Origin: Streptomyces colonosanans
Lineage (GTDB): Bacteria > Actinomycetota > Actinomycetes > Streptomycetales > Streptomycetaceae
Length of the DNA stretch: 64,000 bases
Direction of reading: 5' to 3'
Assembly (NCBI RefSeq): GCF_001866645.1
Contig: NZ_MLYP01000059.1
Location: forward strand, 1 to 64,000
This document shows positions 49,193 to 57,846 of the stretch, piece by piece. Each line of letters opens with the position of its first letter. Within the stretch, counting starts at the first letter, position 1. The notes below the pieces were generated by a model. It did no database searches, was not told the DNA's origin, and saw only the letters and a list, made by a program, of their open reading frames with translations. Position numbers and translations under genes: made by a program.

Positions 49193-51127
49193 CTACGGCA
49201 CCTTGACCCACTGTGCCTTGCTCGGCGTGCCCTGGTCGTCGTCGACGAACAGCATGTACCAGCCGGACTGGACGAGGTTGCGGTTCTTCGGCACGGTCAC
49301 CGTGATCTTGTCCCCCTTCGTCGTGAAGTCCAGGGCGATCGAGCGCTGATCGACGTCCGTGACGTGCGTGGACGCGCTCGGGCGGATCAGCCGGACCTTC
49401 TTGATCACCGACGCGTGCCGCGAGGTGAACGTGCCCGACGCGCCGCGCGCGATGGTCTGCGGGCCGCCCGACAGGGAGGGCCGCGAGTCCCGGTACAGAT
49501 ACGGCGGCGTGTAGATCTCGAGCCGCTGCTCGAACGTGCCGGGCTTGGTGTTGGCCTTGTCGTCGTACAGCGAGTCGGAGCCGAAGAACAGCACACGGCC
49601 GTCGGGCAGCAGGATCGAGCCGGAGTGGTAGTTGCGGCCCACCAGCGGATCGGCCACCCGTTCGAATTTCTTGGTGTCCGAGTGGTAGAGCCGCGCCTGG
49701 TGGATGTTGGAGTCGCTGCGGCCGCGGTACTCCTCGGAGCCGCCGGAGACCAGCACCGTGTCGTCGGGAAGGACCGATGCCTGCGGGTAGCGGGTGCCCT
49801 TCTCCAGGGTCGGGCCGTCCGTGAAGCGCGGGTTCGGCGCCTTGAGGTCGATCAGCCGCGTCTTGTTGGTGGACAGCTCGGACTCGCCGACCCCGCCGCC
49901 GCCGATCACCAGGAACTTCTCGTCCTGCGCGGGCGGCAGCAGCACCGTGCCGGAGGTCTCCAGCATGTCGGGGTCGCTGAGTCCGGGCAGCTTGGTGAAC
50001 TTGTTGCTGTCCACGTCCCAGACGCCGGGGTCGCGGCCCACGTTGTCCGGACCGTAGCCCGCGTTCGAACCCGAGTAGAAGATCTTGCCGTTCTGCATAA
50101 GGAACAGCGCCGGGTACGTCGGGAACTGGCGGATCTTCGGGGTGTACGTCCACTTCCTGGTCTTCGGGTCGAAGATCTCGTTCTTGCCCGGGACCAGCTG
50201 CCCGATGTCGTCGAGCCCGGAGACGCTGAGGATCTTGCCGTCGCTCAGGGTGGTGAGCGTCGGGTACCAGCGGGCCTCGTGCATCGGGTCGACCTTGATG
50301 TACTTCTCGGCGACCGGGTCGAACTCGAAGGAGTCCCGGATGCCCTGGAAGTCCTTCTTGTCGAGGCCGAGCTTGTTGGCGATCCCGTACGTGTTGTGTG
50401 CGTCGGTACCCGTGAGGCCCTGCACCCGGTAGTTGTCCTCGGTGCCGGTCTCGTACTTCTGGCCACTCCCTTGCGCCTCGACATAGATACGGCCGACACC
50501 GGGGTCGTTGCGCAGCCACTTGCCGGTGGCTGCGAAGACCTTCTTCGCCCGCGGCACCAGGACGGGGTCCTTGGAGACGAAGGTCTTGCCGTTCGCCTTG
50601 CCGGTGAACTTCGTCCCCGCGGGCAGGGTGATCGGCTTGTCCGGGTTCTCGTTGTGGACGATCATCAGGCCGCCGGCCCTGGTGACGTCACCCTGCAGCT
50701 TCTCGTACCGCTTGGTACCGCCGGCGATCAGCAGGTTGCCGTTGGCGAGTTGGGTGTGGCCGGTGCAGAACAGGTCGCTGGGCGTGGGGATCTTCCTGAT
50801 CGTGCCCTTGACCGGGTCCCAGATCCGGGTGTCGAACTTCTTGTCGTTGAAGTTGTCCTGGTTGTTGCCCGAGCCCGCGACCAGCAGCACCTTGCCGGTG
50901 TGCAGGAGCGCCGCATGGATCGTGTCCTGCCGGTACTCCTTGGGGAAATCGAGGATCTGCCAGTGCCCGTTCTCGGCTTTGTACTCAGGCTTGTTGATCG
51001 TGTACTGGTGGTATCGCTCGGTCCCGAAGCGGTACAGCCACGGCCCGTTCATTCCGGCCAGTACGAGGACCACCGCCGTGCCCAACGCCAAGCGGCGGGC
51101 ACGACGGCGGCCGGCCTGGTCATTCAT
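49193..51127 (-). CDS. glxA: Galactose oxidase-like copper radical oxidase GlxA
   Basis: A 644-residue exported mono-copper oxidase. An N-terminal membrane helix (ALGTAVVLVLAGMNGPW) serves as anchor. The seven-bladed Kelch propeller holds Cys121 (DLFCTGHTQ), which would cross-link to the Tyr of EARWYPTLTT, the stacking Trp beside it, the Tyr-His pair in RNYHSGS and the final His in STHVTDVDQR, the full radical-copper ligand set of S. lividans GlxA. GlxA acts with CslA to mature the glucan needed for tip growth, pellet formation and development. Its ATG overlaps the cslA stop by 4 bp. Confidence 0.95.
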   Translation of the reverse strand: MNDQAGRRRARRLALGTAVVLVLAGMNGPWLYRFGTERYHQYTINKPEYKAENGHWQILDFPKEYRQDTIHAALLHTGKVLLVAGSGNNQDNFNDKKFDTRIWDPVKGTIRKIPTPSDLFCTGHTQLANGNLLIAGGTKRYEKLQGDVTRAGGLMIVHNENPDKPITLPAGTKFTGKANGKTFVSKDPVLVPRAKKVFAATGKWLRNDPGVGRIYVEAQGSGQKYETGTEDNYRVQGLTGTDAHNTYGIANKLGLDKKDFQGIRDSFEFDPVAEKYIKVDPMHEARWYPTLTTLSDGKILSVSGLDDIGQLVPGKNEIFDPKTRKWTYTPKIRQFPTYPALFLMQNGKIFYSGSNAGYGPDNVGRDPGVWDVDSNKFTKLPGLSDPDMLETSGTVLLPPAQDEKFLVIGGGGVGESELSTNKTRLIDLKAPNPRFTDGPTLEKGTRYPQASVLPDDTVLVSGGSEEYRGRSDSNIHQARLYHSDTKKFERVADPLVGRNYHSGSILLPDGRVLFFGSDSLYDDKANTKPGTFEQRLEIYTPPYLYRDSRPSLSGGPQTIARGASGTFTSRHASVIKKVRLIRPSASTHVTDVDQRSIALDFTTKGDKITVTVPKNRNLVQSGWYMLFVDDDQGTPSKAQWVKVP

Positions 51128-53061
51128 TTCTTGTGTCCCCCAAGGACGATCTGCATGGTCTGGTCGTTGCCCTCACGCCCGGCCCAGGTGGGCTGCCGGC
51201 CCGGAGTGTGCGCACCCACGGTCTGCTGCGGCGGCAGCGCCGGGTCCTGCGGCTCGTTCGCGGAGGCCGGGGACTTCTTCTCCCGCCGCAGCGCCCAGCG
51301 CCACACGATGATGGGCGAGGCCGTGATCAGCAGGGCGAACGAGGCCCAGGTGATCATCGCGGGATGGGAGTGGCCGAGGAGGAAGCCGGCGGCGATCGAG
51401 CCGCCGAAGACCAGGATGAAGAACAGGTGGATCCGGAAGGTCCCCAGCAGGGTGTCGGGGCTCGTCGAATCGCCCTTGGGAGTCACCACGAACTTGCTCT
51501 TGCGGCGCAGCACGGCATCCATCAGCGAGCGGGCGTAGACCGGAGCGGACAGCGCCGACATCACCATGCCCGCCACACCGCCGGAGCCCTCCGGCTCGTG
51601 TGGGGAGACGTTGTGCCGGCGGTTCCAGATGTACAGGCCGATCTGCAGCGCCGACGCGTTGCCGTAGAGCATCAGCCAGACCGTCGGGTCGATGTTGACG
51701 CCCGAGGCGCCCAGGCCCAGGAACAGTGCGCAGCTCAGCGCGGCCAGGATCCAGTTGAGGGCGGACATCGGGTAGAAGATGATCATCATGGTGTAGTTGA
51801 AGAGCTTGCCCGGCGGCAGTGAGAAGAAGCCCTTCCAGTACTGCTTGAGGATCGTCTCGTAGGTGCCCCGCGACCAGCGCAGCTGCTGGGTGAAGAAGTC
51901 CGTCCAGGCGCCGGGGCCCTCGCCGACGGCGAGCACGTCCGGGGTGTAGACCGACTTCCACTTCCTCCCGGTGACCGGGTTCTTGTGGCGGTGGATCTCG
52001 AAGCCGGTCGCCATGTCCTCGGTGATCGAGTCGTACAGACCGCCGATCTGCTTGAGCGCCGTGATCCGTACGGCGTTGGAGGTGCCGACGAACATCGGGG
52101 CGCCGTAGCGGTTCCCGGCCCGCTGGATCAGCGCATGGAAGAGGAACTGCTGCGACTCGGCGGCCTTGGTGACGAAGCTGTCGTAGTTGCCGTAGACCTG
52201 CGGGCCGATGACGAAGCCGACGTCCGGGTCGCGGAAGAAGCCCAGCATCCGCTCCAGGTAGTTGGGCAGCGGCACATGGTCGGTGTCGACGGAGGCGAAG
52301 TAGTCGTACGCGTCGCCGTGCGCCTCCAGCCAGGCGTTGTAGTTGCCGTGCTTCGTCCTGGCGCGGTGCGGGCCCTTCGGCTGGTTCCACCTCGCGACGC
52401 CCTTGCGGGTGAAGTGGTGCACGCCCAGGCGCTCGCAGACCGCCTTGACCTCAGGGTCGTCACCCTCGTCGAGGAGCCAGACGTGCAGAAGGCCCCGGTG
52501 CCGCAGCCGGACGGCGGCCTCCAGGGTCTTCGTCACCATCGACAGCGGTTCCTTGCCCGGGACATAGGTGGTGATGAAGGCGACTCTCGTGCCGGTCTCG
52601 GGCACCACCGGGATCGGGTCGCGCGCGACCAGCGTCGCGTGCGCGTTCGACAGCACGTTCATGCAGCGGAAGAACTCGATCAGACCGATCGAGACGAGCA
52701 TCACGATGTCGAGGGTCGGCAGGAAGTCGTAGGCGGGGTAGGTGCGTTCGGTCCAGTGCTCGGGCTGGAGCAGCCAGGCGAACAGGGCCAGTGACAGCAG
52801 CGGCGCCGCACCCAGCATGAGGGCGGCGCGGATGCGGTGCGGTTCCTGGGAGAGCAGTGAGCGGTAGCGGACCTTGTACGGCTTGGCCGGGTCCGGTTCG
52901 GTGAGCGGTCCGGCGAGCCGGCTGTAGTGCTCGTAGTCGTATCTCGGCAGCGTCTTCCGGATCCGGTGGAAGCTGCCGGTGTGGCCGGTCCGGTGCGATG
53001 ACCTCCTGAGCTGGGTTGTCTCTGACGGGTCTAAGTTCGGTCGGGCGCCCGTCGGCGTCAT
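51124..53061 (-). CDS. cslA: Cellulose synthase-like glycosyltransferase CslA
   Basis: A 645-residue membrane glycosyltransferase family 2 enzyme. A basic cytoplasmic N-terminus is followed by two helices, then the GT2 domain: VDTDHVPLPNYLE (DxD), SITEDMATGFEIH (TED general base) and QQLRWSRGTYE (QxxRW) are intact, and four or five helices follow. No PilZ domain is visible. CslA of S. coelicolor polymerises a beta-glucan at hyphal tips and interacts with the DivIVA polarisome. The start at 53061 follows from homology; glxA is translationally coupled downstream. Confidence 0.95.
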   Translation of the reverse strand: MTPTGARPNLDPSETTQLRRSSHRTGHTGSFHRIRKTLPRYDYEHYSRLAGPLTEPDPAKPYKVRYRSLLSQEPHRIRAALMLGAAPLLSLALFAWLLQPEHWTERTYPAYDFLPTLDIVMLVSIGLIEFFRCMNVLSNAHATLVARDPIPVVPETGTRVAFITTYVPGKEPLSMVTKTLEAAVRLRHRGLLHVWLLDEGDDPEVKAVCERLGVHHFTRKGVARWNQPKGPHRARTKHGNYNAWLEAHGDAYDYFASVDTDHVPLPNYLERMLGFFRDPDVGFVIGPQVYGNYDSFVTKAAESQQFLFHALIQRAGNRYGAPMFVGTSNAVRITALKQIGGLYDSITEDMATGFEIHRHKNPVTGRKWKSVYTPDVLAVGEGPGAWTDFFTQQLRWSRGTYETILKQYWKGFFSLPPGKLFNYTMMIIFYPMSALNWILAALSCALFLGLGASGVNIDPTVWLMLYGNASALQIGLYIWNRRHNVSPHEPEGSGGVAGMVMSALSAPVYARSLMDAVLRRKSKFVVTPKGDSTSPDTLLGTFRIHLFFILVFGGSIAAGFLLGHSHPAMITWASFALLITASPIIVWRWALRREKKSPASANEPQDPALPPQQTVGAHTPGRQPTWAGREGNDQTMQIVLGGHKK

Positions 53062-53570
53062 GAGTCTTCCCCCCGCGCGCACAACGGCGCGTGTTCGTTG
53101 GTCCTTTCGTCCGCTCAGGCCCTGCCTCGGCCGTGACGGACGGGTCAGTGGCTGGTCGGCGCCACCGAGTCTCCACTCCCTGTCGATACGGCAAGCCGAC
53201 CTCCCGGTTGCATCGATGCCCCCTCGACATCCGTCAGGCGGGGCCCCATCCCCGCGCCACGCAACCGGTTCGAGCCCCCGACTGCCCTGCAGCGGCAGTC
53301 CTTTGGAGCCCAGGGTTCTACGGCGTCCGGCATGATCGCAAGACGGGAAACGCGGTGTTTACCGGTCATACCTGGTTATTGGAACACTTTTTTGAGTCAT
53401 CTGGTGCACTTGAGGTCATCCACGCGTGGAGGGAAAGGTGCACCCGGCCACGGCGGGCCGTGTGGCGTCCGGGGGTGGCCGGCGGTCGATCGTGGGCGTC
53501 CTGATCCGCTCCTGCGGGTCGCGCGGGCCATGGCCGGCGGGTGGCCGGCCGGGTGTGGCGGGACGCAAGA
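53062..53570. other. Upstream region of cslA and 3' flank of the first tRNA-Lys
   Basis: About 500 bp without a convincing gene. It includes a clearly AT-richer tract at 53340-53420 that is the best place for the cslA promoter. The tRNA terminator follows at 53575. Confidence 0.5.
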
Positions 53571-53574
53571 AAGA

Positions 53575-53594
53575 CCCCTCGCTTTCGCGAGAGG
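53575..53594 (-). terminator. Terminator of tRNA-Lys copy 1
   Basis: CCCCTCGC/GCGAGAGG stem with a TTTC loop, 13 bp past the tRNA 3' end, followed on the minus strand by TCTTTCTT. Confidence 0.75.
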
Positions 53595-53606
53595 CCTCTC
53601 CGGTCG

Positions 53607-53680
53607 TGCGCCGCCAGGGACTCGAACCCCGGACCCGCTGATTAAGAGTCAGCTGCTCTAACCAACTGAGCTAGCGGCGC
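53607..53680 (-). tRNA. tRNA-Lys (anticodon CTT), copy 1
   Basis: A 74-nt cloverleaf: acceptor GCGCCGC/GCGGCGC, D-arm AGCTCAGTTGGTTAGAGC, anticodon stem GCTGA/TCAGC with loop CTCTTAA (anticodon CTT), T-arm GGTTCGAGTCC. CCA is not encoded. Sequence identical to the copies at 54202 and 62956. Confidence 0.96.
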
Positions 53681-54146
53681 CTGCTGACCTGGACAACTCT
53701 ACCCGATGCGGAGGAGTGCTCTCGACCGGGAGATCGGGTGGCGGCATCCGTCCGAGGCGGCCGTACTCCGGGCAGACGGAGCCGGTGCGTCGTTCGGGTC
53801 GCCGGCATGCGCCCCGGTAGCCGGTTGTGAAACTGACGAATTTGCAGAAATCTGGACAATTCCGACCCGGTATGGGTCGGGAGTGTGAGGGGCGTCGCTT
53901 GGAGGCACCGGTGTTCGAGGAAGTCGGTTCCCCGAGAGGCCGTGACGATCCGGGGCGGGTTCTCGCCCGGCGCCGCGTCGTCTCCTGCTCCTCCGCCTCC
54001 CGGCCGGCCGGCCGCCCGGTGGCCCGCGGCGCCCTCGCGCTGGCCGCCGCCGCGGGCGCCGTGCTCGGTGCGGGTCAGGCACCGTCCTGTACCGACACCG
54101 GGGGACCGTGGGCTTCACCTGATCATCGCGAAACCACACAGAAAAC
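53681..54146. other. Spacer between tRNA-Lys copies 1 and 2
   Basis: No gene is supported. TAGAGT on the minus strand at 53701-53696 is a plausible -10 for copy 1. The short frames over 53830-54140 show no family and partly run into the tRNA. Confidence 0.5.
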
Positions 54147-54197
54147 GACGATGGCGATTCGTGTTCACGGTTACCGCGAACACGAATCGCCATCGTC
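54147..54197 (-). terminator. Terminator of tRNA-Lys copy 2
   Basis: A perfect 20-bp stem (GACGATGGCGATTCGTGTTC and its complement) with an 11-nt loop, followed on the minus strand by GTTTTC. The right arm is nearly repeated at copy 3. Confidence 0.85.
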
Positions 54198-54201
54198 ACT
54201 G

Positions 54202-54275
54202 TGCGCCGCCAGGGACTCGAACCCCGGACCCGCTGATTAAGAGTCAGCTGCTCTAACCAACTGAGCTAGCGGCGC
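54202..54275 (-). tRNA. tRNA-Lys (anticodon CTT), copy 2
   Basis: 74-nt tRNA identical in sequence to copy 1; same cloverleaf, anticodon CTT, no encoded CCA. Confidence 0.96.
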
Positions 54276-54589
54276 AGACTCTGTCGCTTTCGGCTCTCGC
54301 GTCCGGCGACAAAAGAAATACTACCTGGTCCGCAGGGCTGCTGGTGACCACCCTCGGATCGCCGGGGGGAGCAGCACGGGGCCGCCCCCCTTGTTCGGCC
54401 GTTCCGCCGCCCGGCGCGGCCGGTACGCGTGCTCCACCGGCAGGGACAGCGCCGGACAGTCGACCGAGGAGCCCGCGGTGATCGGGACGGCCGCGCAGCC
54501 CGTGCCGATCGCGTACTCCTGGAGGCCGGCCGAGCACCGGGACCGCGGGCGGCCGGGCGTCGAGACCTGAGAGCAGGGCCTTCCCGTGG
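54276..54589. other. Region between tRNA-Lys copy 2 and ehuA
   Basis: No intact gene. On the minus strand one frame from about 54530 to a TAG at 54322 reads like protein (QEYAIGTGCAAVPITAGSS, VDCPALSLPVEHAYRPRRAA) but has no start and no recognised family, so it may be a gene remnant. Confidence 0.4.
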
Positions 54590-55387
54590 TTACAGCACCG
54601 CGCTGAGGAACTCCCGGGTGCGGGTGTGCTCAGGGGTGCTGAAGATCTTCTCCGGGGACCCCGCTTCGATGACGCGGCCGGAGTCGAACATCAGGACCTC
54701 GTCCGAGATGTCCCGGGCGAAGTTCATCTCGTGGGTGACACAGAGCATCGTGATGTCCGTGGTGCGGGCGATGTCACGGAGGACGTCGAGGACCCCGGCG
54801 ACCAGTTCCGGGTCGAGCGCGGACGTCACCTCGTCGAGCAGCAGTACCTGCGGGCGCATGGCCAGGGCCCGGGCTATCGCGACGCGCTGCTGCTGGCCGC
54901 CCGAGAGCTGGCCGGGGTATTTGTCCAGGTGGTCGCTGAGCCCGACCAGGTCGAGCAGCTCGCGCGCCCGCTGCTCGGCCTCGTCCTTCGACAGGCCGAG
55001 CACGGTGACCGGCGCCTCGGTGATGTTCCGCAGCACCTTCATGTTCGGGAACAGGTTGAACTGCTGGAAGACCATCCCGATGTTCTTGCGGATCTCCCGG
55101 ATCTGCTTCTCCCCGGCCGGGAAGAGCTGCTGTCCGGCGACCGTGATCGTGCCCTCGTCGGGCTCGGCCAGAGTCATCAGCAGCCGCAGGATCGTGGTCT
55201 TCCCGGAGCCCGAGGGGCCGATCAACGTGACGTGCTTGCCCGCGTCGACCGAGAAGTCGAGCCGGTCGAGGACCGTGTGGTCGCCGAAGCGCTTGGTGAC
55301 CCGGTCGAAGCGGATCAGTTCGCCGGCGGTCGCCGCGGGGCCGGCCTGGGCGTCGGGTTCCTTCACCAGGGGGGTGTCAGCGGACAA
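54590..55387 (-). CDS. ehuA: Polar amino acid/ectoine ABC importer ATPase
   Basis: A 265-residue import ATPase. Walker A GPSGSGKTTILRLL, Q-loop MVFQQFNLFPN, signature LSGGQQQRVAIARAL, Walker B VLLLDEVTSALDPELV and the H-loop CVTHEMNFA are those of the GlnQ/EhuA polar-amino-acid group. It overlaps the EhuD gene by 11 bp and ends the four-gene set on the minus strand. The whole operon layout (binding protein, two permeases, ATPase) matches the ehuBCDA ectoine/hydroxyectoine uptake systems annotated in streptomycetes. Generic amino acid uptake remains possible. Confidence 0.85.
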   Translation of the reverse strand: MSADTPLVKEPDAQAGPAATAGELIRFDRVTKRFGDHTVLDRLDFSVDAGKHVTLIGPSGSGKTTILRLLMTLAEPDEGTITVAGQQLFPAGEKQIREIRKNIGMVFQQFNLFPNMKVLRNITEAPVTVLGLSKDEAEQRARELLDLVGLSDHLDKYPGQLSGGQQQRVAIARALAMRPQVLLLDEVTSALDPELVAGVLDVLRDIARTTDITMLCVTHEMNFARDISDEVLMFDSGRVIEAGSPEKIFSTPEHTRTREFLSAVL

Positions 55388-56063
55388 GGCGTCGCTCCAG
55401 GGCTCGCAGGAGGAGGGAGGCGGGATAGGAGATCAGGACGAAGGCCACACCGATGACGGTGAGCGGCTCGGTGAACTGGAAGTGCTGCTGCGAGAAGAGC
55501 CGTGCCTCGCCGAGCATGTCGAGCACGGTGATCGCCATCAGCACCGGCGTGTCCTTGAGTATCGCGATCACGTAGTTGCCGAGCGCCGGTACGACCCGGC
55601 GGATCGCCTGCGGCAGGATCACCGCCGTCCAGGTGCGTGTCGGAGGCAGGCTCAGTGCGGTGGCCGCCTCCCACTGTCCGGTGGGCACGGCCTCGATGCC
55701 GGCGCGGTAGACCTGCATCGTGTACGTCGAGTAGTGCAGGCCGATCGCGACGACACCCGTGGTCAGCGCGGAGAAGGTGAGCCCCCACTCGGGCAGCACG
55801 TAGAAGAGGAAGAACAGCTGCACCAGCAGCGGGGTGTCACGGATGAACTCCGTCACAATCCCCACCGGCCAGCGCACCAGGGGGTACCACCCGCGCGAGT
55901 TTGTTCGAGCGTGGGGGAGGCCGGGCGTCTGCATCAGCAGCGCCCACACCAGCCCGAGCGCGAACGAGATCAGCGAGCCGAGGGCCAGCGCCTGGAGGGT
56001 GACGAGCAGGCCGTCCCAGAAGTGCGGCATGAAGTCGCGGACGGCACCCCAGTCCCAGGTCAC
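55377..56063 (-). CDS. ehuD: ABC importer permease EhuD-like
   Basis: A 228-residue permease of the HisM/GlnP type with about five helices. The cytoplasmic EAA loop reads EAATALSLPPTRTWTAVILPQAIRRVVPALGN. Its ATG overlaps the EhuC stop by 4 bp, and the ATPase gene overlaps its end by 11 bp. The loop after the first helix contains PGLPHARTNSRGWYPLVRWP, whose DNA carries a Streptomyces-type palindromic repeat (55878-55922), so this loop looks enlarged by an in-frame insertion. The remainder is standard. Confidence 0.83.
   Translation of the reverse strand: MTWDWGAVRDFMPHFWDGLLVTLQALALGSLISFALGLVWALLMQTPGLPHARTNSRGWYPLVRWPVGIVTEFIRDTPLLVQLFFLFYVLPEWGLTFSALTTGVVAIGLHYSTYTMQVYRAGIEAVPTGQWEAATALSLPPTRTWTAVILPQAIRRVVPALGNYVIAILKDTPVLMAITVLDMLGEARLFSQQHFQFTEPLTVIGVAFVLISYPASLLLRALERRLVR
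55878..55922. repeat. Palindromic repeat inserted in frame within ehuD
   Basis: Reads CCAGGGGGTACCACC, then an imperfect hairpin, then CGAGCGTGGGGGAGGCC. The GGGGGTACC...GTGGGGGAGG frame is that of small dispersed palindromes seen between Streptomyces genes. Here it is inside a coding sequence without shifting the frame. Confidence 0.5.
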
Positions 56064-56758
56064 GAGAGACCACCTCCGACGGGTTCGGGGACGAGGACAT
56101 GGGGCCGAGGTGTCTTTCCGGCCCGGGCCTTGAGCCGGTGTTCGAGCAGCCGCATCATCCGGGTGAGCAGGAAGGCGATCACGAAGTAGATGAGCAGGAT
56201 GTACGCGTAGATCTCCGCGCTCTCCTGGAGCGCGAGCCGCACCAGATTGCCGCTGAACGCCAGGTCGCCCATGCCCATGACGGAGACCAGCGCGGTGCCC
56301 TTGAGCAGTTCCACCAGCAGGTTGCAGAACGACGGGATCATCTCTGGCACCGCCTGCGGCAGCAGGATCTTGCGCATCCGCTGCCAGGGCGTGAAGCCCA
56401 GCGCGATCCCGCCCTCACACTGCGCAGGGTCGACGGAGTTCAGGGCGCCTCGCACGATCTCGGCCCCGTACGCCCCGTACGTCAGCCCCAGTGCGAGCGT
56501 GCCCGCCCACATCGGCACCAGCTGCCAGCCGAAGGCGAGAGGCAGGACGAAGAACACCCAGAAGATCATGATCAGGGTGGAGGTGCCGCGGAACACCTCG
56601 GTGTAGACACCGGCGGCGAAGCGGACGATCCACAGCCGGTGGGTGCGCGCCATGCCCACGATGAAGGAGACGGCCGTGGCGAGCAGCGCGCCGAGCACGA
56701 GGAGCTGGAGGGTGGTCCAGACGCCTGAGAGTACGAGGTGCCAGAGTCCCGAGGTCAT
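56060..56758 (-). CDS. ehuC: ABC importer permease EhuC-like
   Basis: A 232-residue polar-amino-acid permease with five or six helices. TEVFRGTSTLIMIFWVFFVLP follows the second helix, and the EAA loop is GIALGFTPWQRMRKILLPQAVPEMIPSFCN. The ATG at 56758 overlaps the EhuB stop (ATGA), and its own stop overlaps the EhuD start in the same way, so the operon is tightly coupled. It forms the heterodimeric channel with EhuD. Confidence 0.85.
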   Translation of the reverse strand: MTSGLWHLVLSGVWTTLQLLVLGALLATAVSFIVGMARTHRLWIVRFAAGVYTEVFRGTSTLIMIFWVFFVLPLAFGWQLVPMWAGTLALGLTYGAYGAEIVRGALNSVDPAQCEGGIALGFTPWQRMRKILLPQAVPEMIPSFCNLLVELLKGTALVSVMGMGDLAFSGNLVRLALQESAEIYAYILLIYFVIAFLLTRMMRLLEHRLKARAGKTPRPHVLVPEPVGGGLS

Positions 56759-57660
56759 CCGCCGCACAGCTCCTTCGCGGTCATGTCGGTCATCTCGGCC
56801 TCGGTGAAGCCGAACGGCCGCAGGATGCGGAAGAGCTCGCCGCTCGCCTTCATCTTCTTCAGCTCGGCGTTGAAGGCGTCCCGCAGTCCCGTCTCCGTGG
56901 AGCGGAAGGCGAACCCGCCGCCGTCGACGTGGGGTTGTCCCTTCAGCAGGGGCGCGAACGCCTTCGTCGCCTCCGCCTTGCGGGAGTTCCTGACGACCGC
57001 ACGGGTGGTGAGCGCGGTCCCGGCGAACGCGTCGGCACGCCCGGCCTCGACGGCGTTCAGCCCGGCGACCTGGTCGGGGACGATCAGGATGTCGCTCTCC
57101 TTGTAGCCGGCCTCGACGGCGTACTGGATCTCGGCGTATCCGGTCCCGGTGGCGAACTTCGCCTTCTTCTCGACGATGTCCCGGTAGTCGTGCAGGCCCT
57201 TCGGGTTCCCCTTCCGCACGATGAAGGAGTCGAGCATCCGGTAGTCAGGGTCGGAGAAGATGACCTGCTCGCAGCGCTCCGGGTTGATGTACATCCCGGC
57301 GGAGACGACATCGAACTGCTGGGAGTTCAGCCCCGGGATGAGCGAGCCGAACTCGGTCGGCACGGGCTGGACGCGGTCGACGCCGAGGCGTTTGAAGACC
57401 GCCTTCGCCAGCTCCGGTGCCTCACCGGTGAGCTTGCCGTTCTTGTCGATGTAGCCGAAGGGGATCTCGCCCGCGATGCCGAGACGGACGACGCCCTGAG
57501 CCCTGAGCCGGCTGAGCAGATCGCCGCCGGGCGTGCTCGACGCCGTGGCCACGCGGCTGCAGCCGGCGGCCCCCAGCGCACCGAACGCCGCGGCACCGGC
57601 CAGCAGCGACCGGCGGGTGGTTCCTGGTTTCCCTACGTCTTCCGTCCGTGGTGGAGCCAT
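56755..57660 (-). CDS. ehuB: ABC importer solute-binding lipoprotein EhuB-like
   Basis: A 301-residue periplasm-side binding protein. The signal has a twin-arginine-like TTRRSLLAGAAAFGALGAAGC with the lipobox Cys at its end, so it may be a Tat-exported lipoprotein. The mature domain has the SBP family 3 signature GEIPFGYIDKNGKLTGEAPELAKAV (in sections), VPTEFGSLIPGLNSQQFDVV and DCxGGGFAFR-like C-terminal features. First gene of the ehuBCDA-type operon. ATG at 57660 was chosen; 57684 is possible. The ligand (ectoine, hydroxyectoine or polar amino acid) is inferred only from operon build. Confidence 0.82.
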   Translation of the reverse strand: MAPPRTEDVGKPGTTRRSLLAGAAAFGALGAAGCSRVATASSTPGGDLLSRLRAQGVVRLGIAGEIPFGYIDKNGKLTGEAPELAKAVFKRLGVDRVQPVPTEFGSLIPGLNSQQFDVVSAGMYINPERCEQVIFSDPDYRMLDSFIVRKGNPKGLHDYRDIVEKKAKFATGTGYAEIQYAVEAGYKESDILIVPDQVAGLNAVEAGRADAFAGTALTTRAVVRNSRKAEATKAFAPLLKGQPHVDGGGFAFRSTETGLRDAFNAELKKMKASGELFRILRPFGFTEAEMTDMTAKELCGG

Positions 57661-57846
57661 GGGCGCGCGGCTACCCGGGACCATGCGATGTATTCGGGCC
57701 GATGGCAACACCGCCGGATTCAGGCCGATTTCAGCGCGGTTCCCGTCCTCGGGTCGCACCGGCCGGATGTCCGGCGGGAATAACCGGAGAAGACCTCCTG
57801 TTGCCCGGCGGCGAGAGACACGACGCGTTGAGCAGGAGGCATTGCG

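Noticed and set aside
53827..54256. Several short plus-strand frames running into tRNA-Lys copy 2
   Set aside because: They contain tRNA sequence translated as protein (CAARDSNPGPAD-like), a known artefact.
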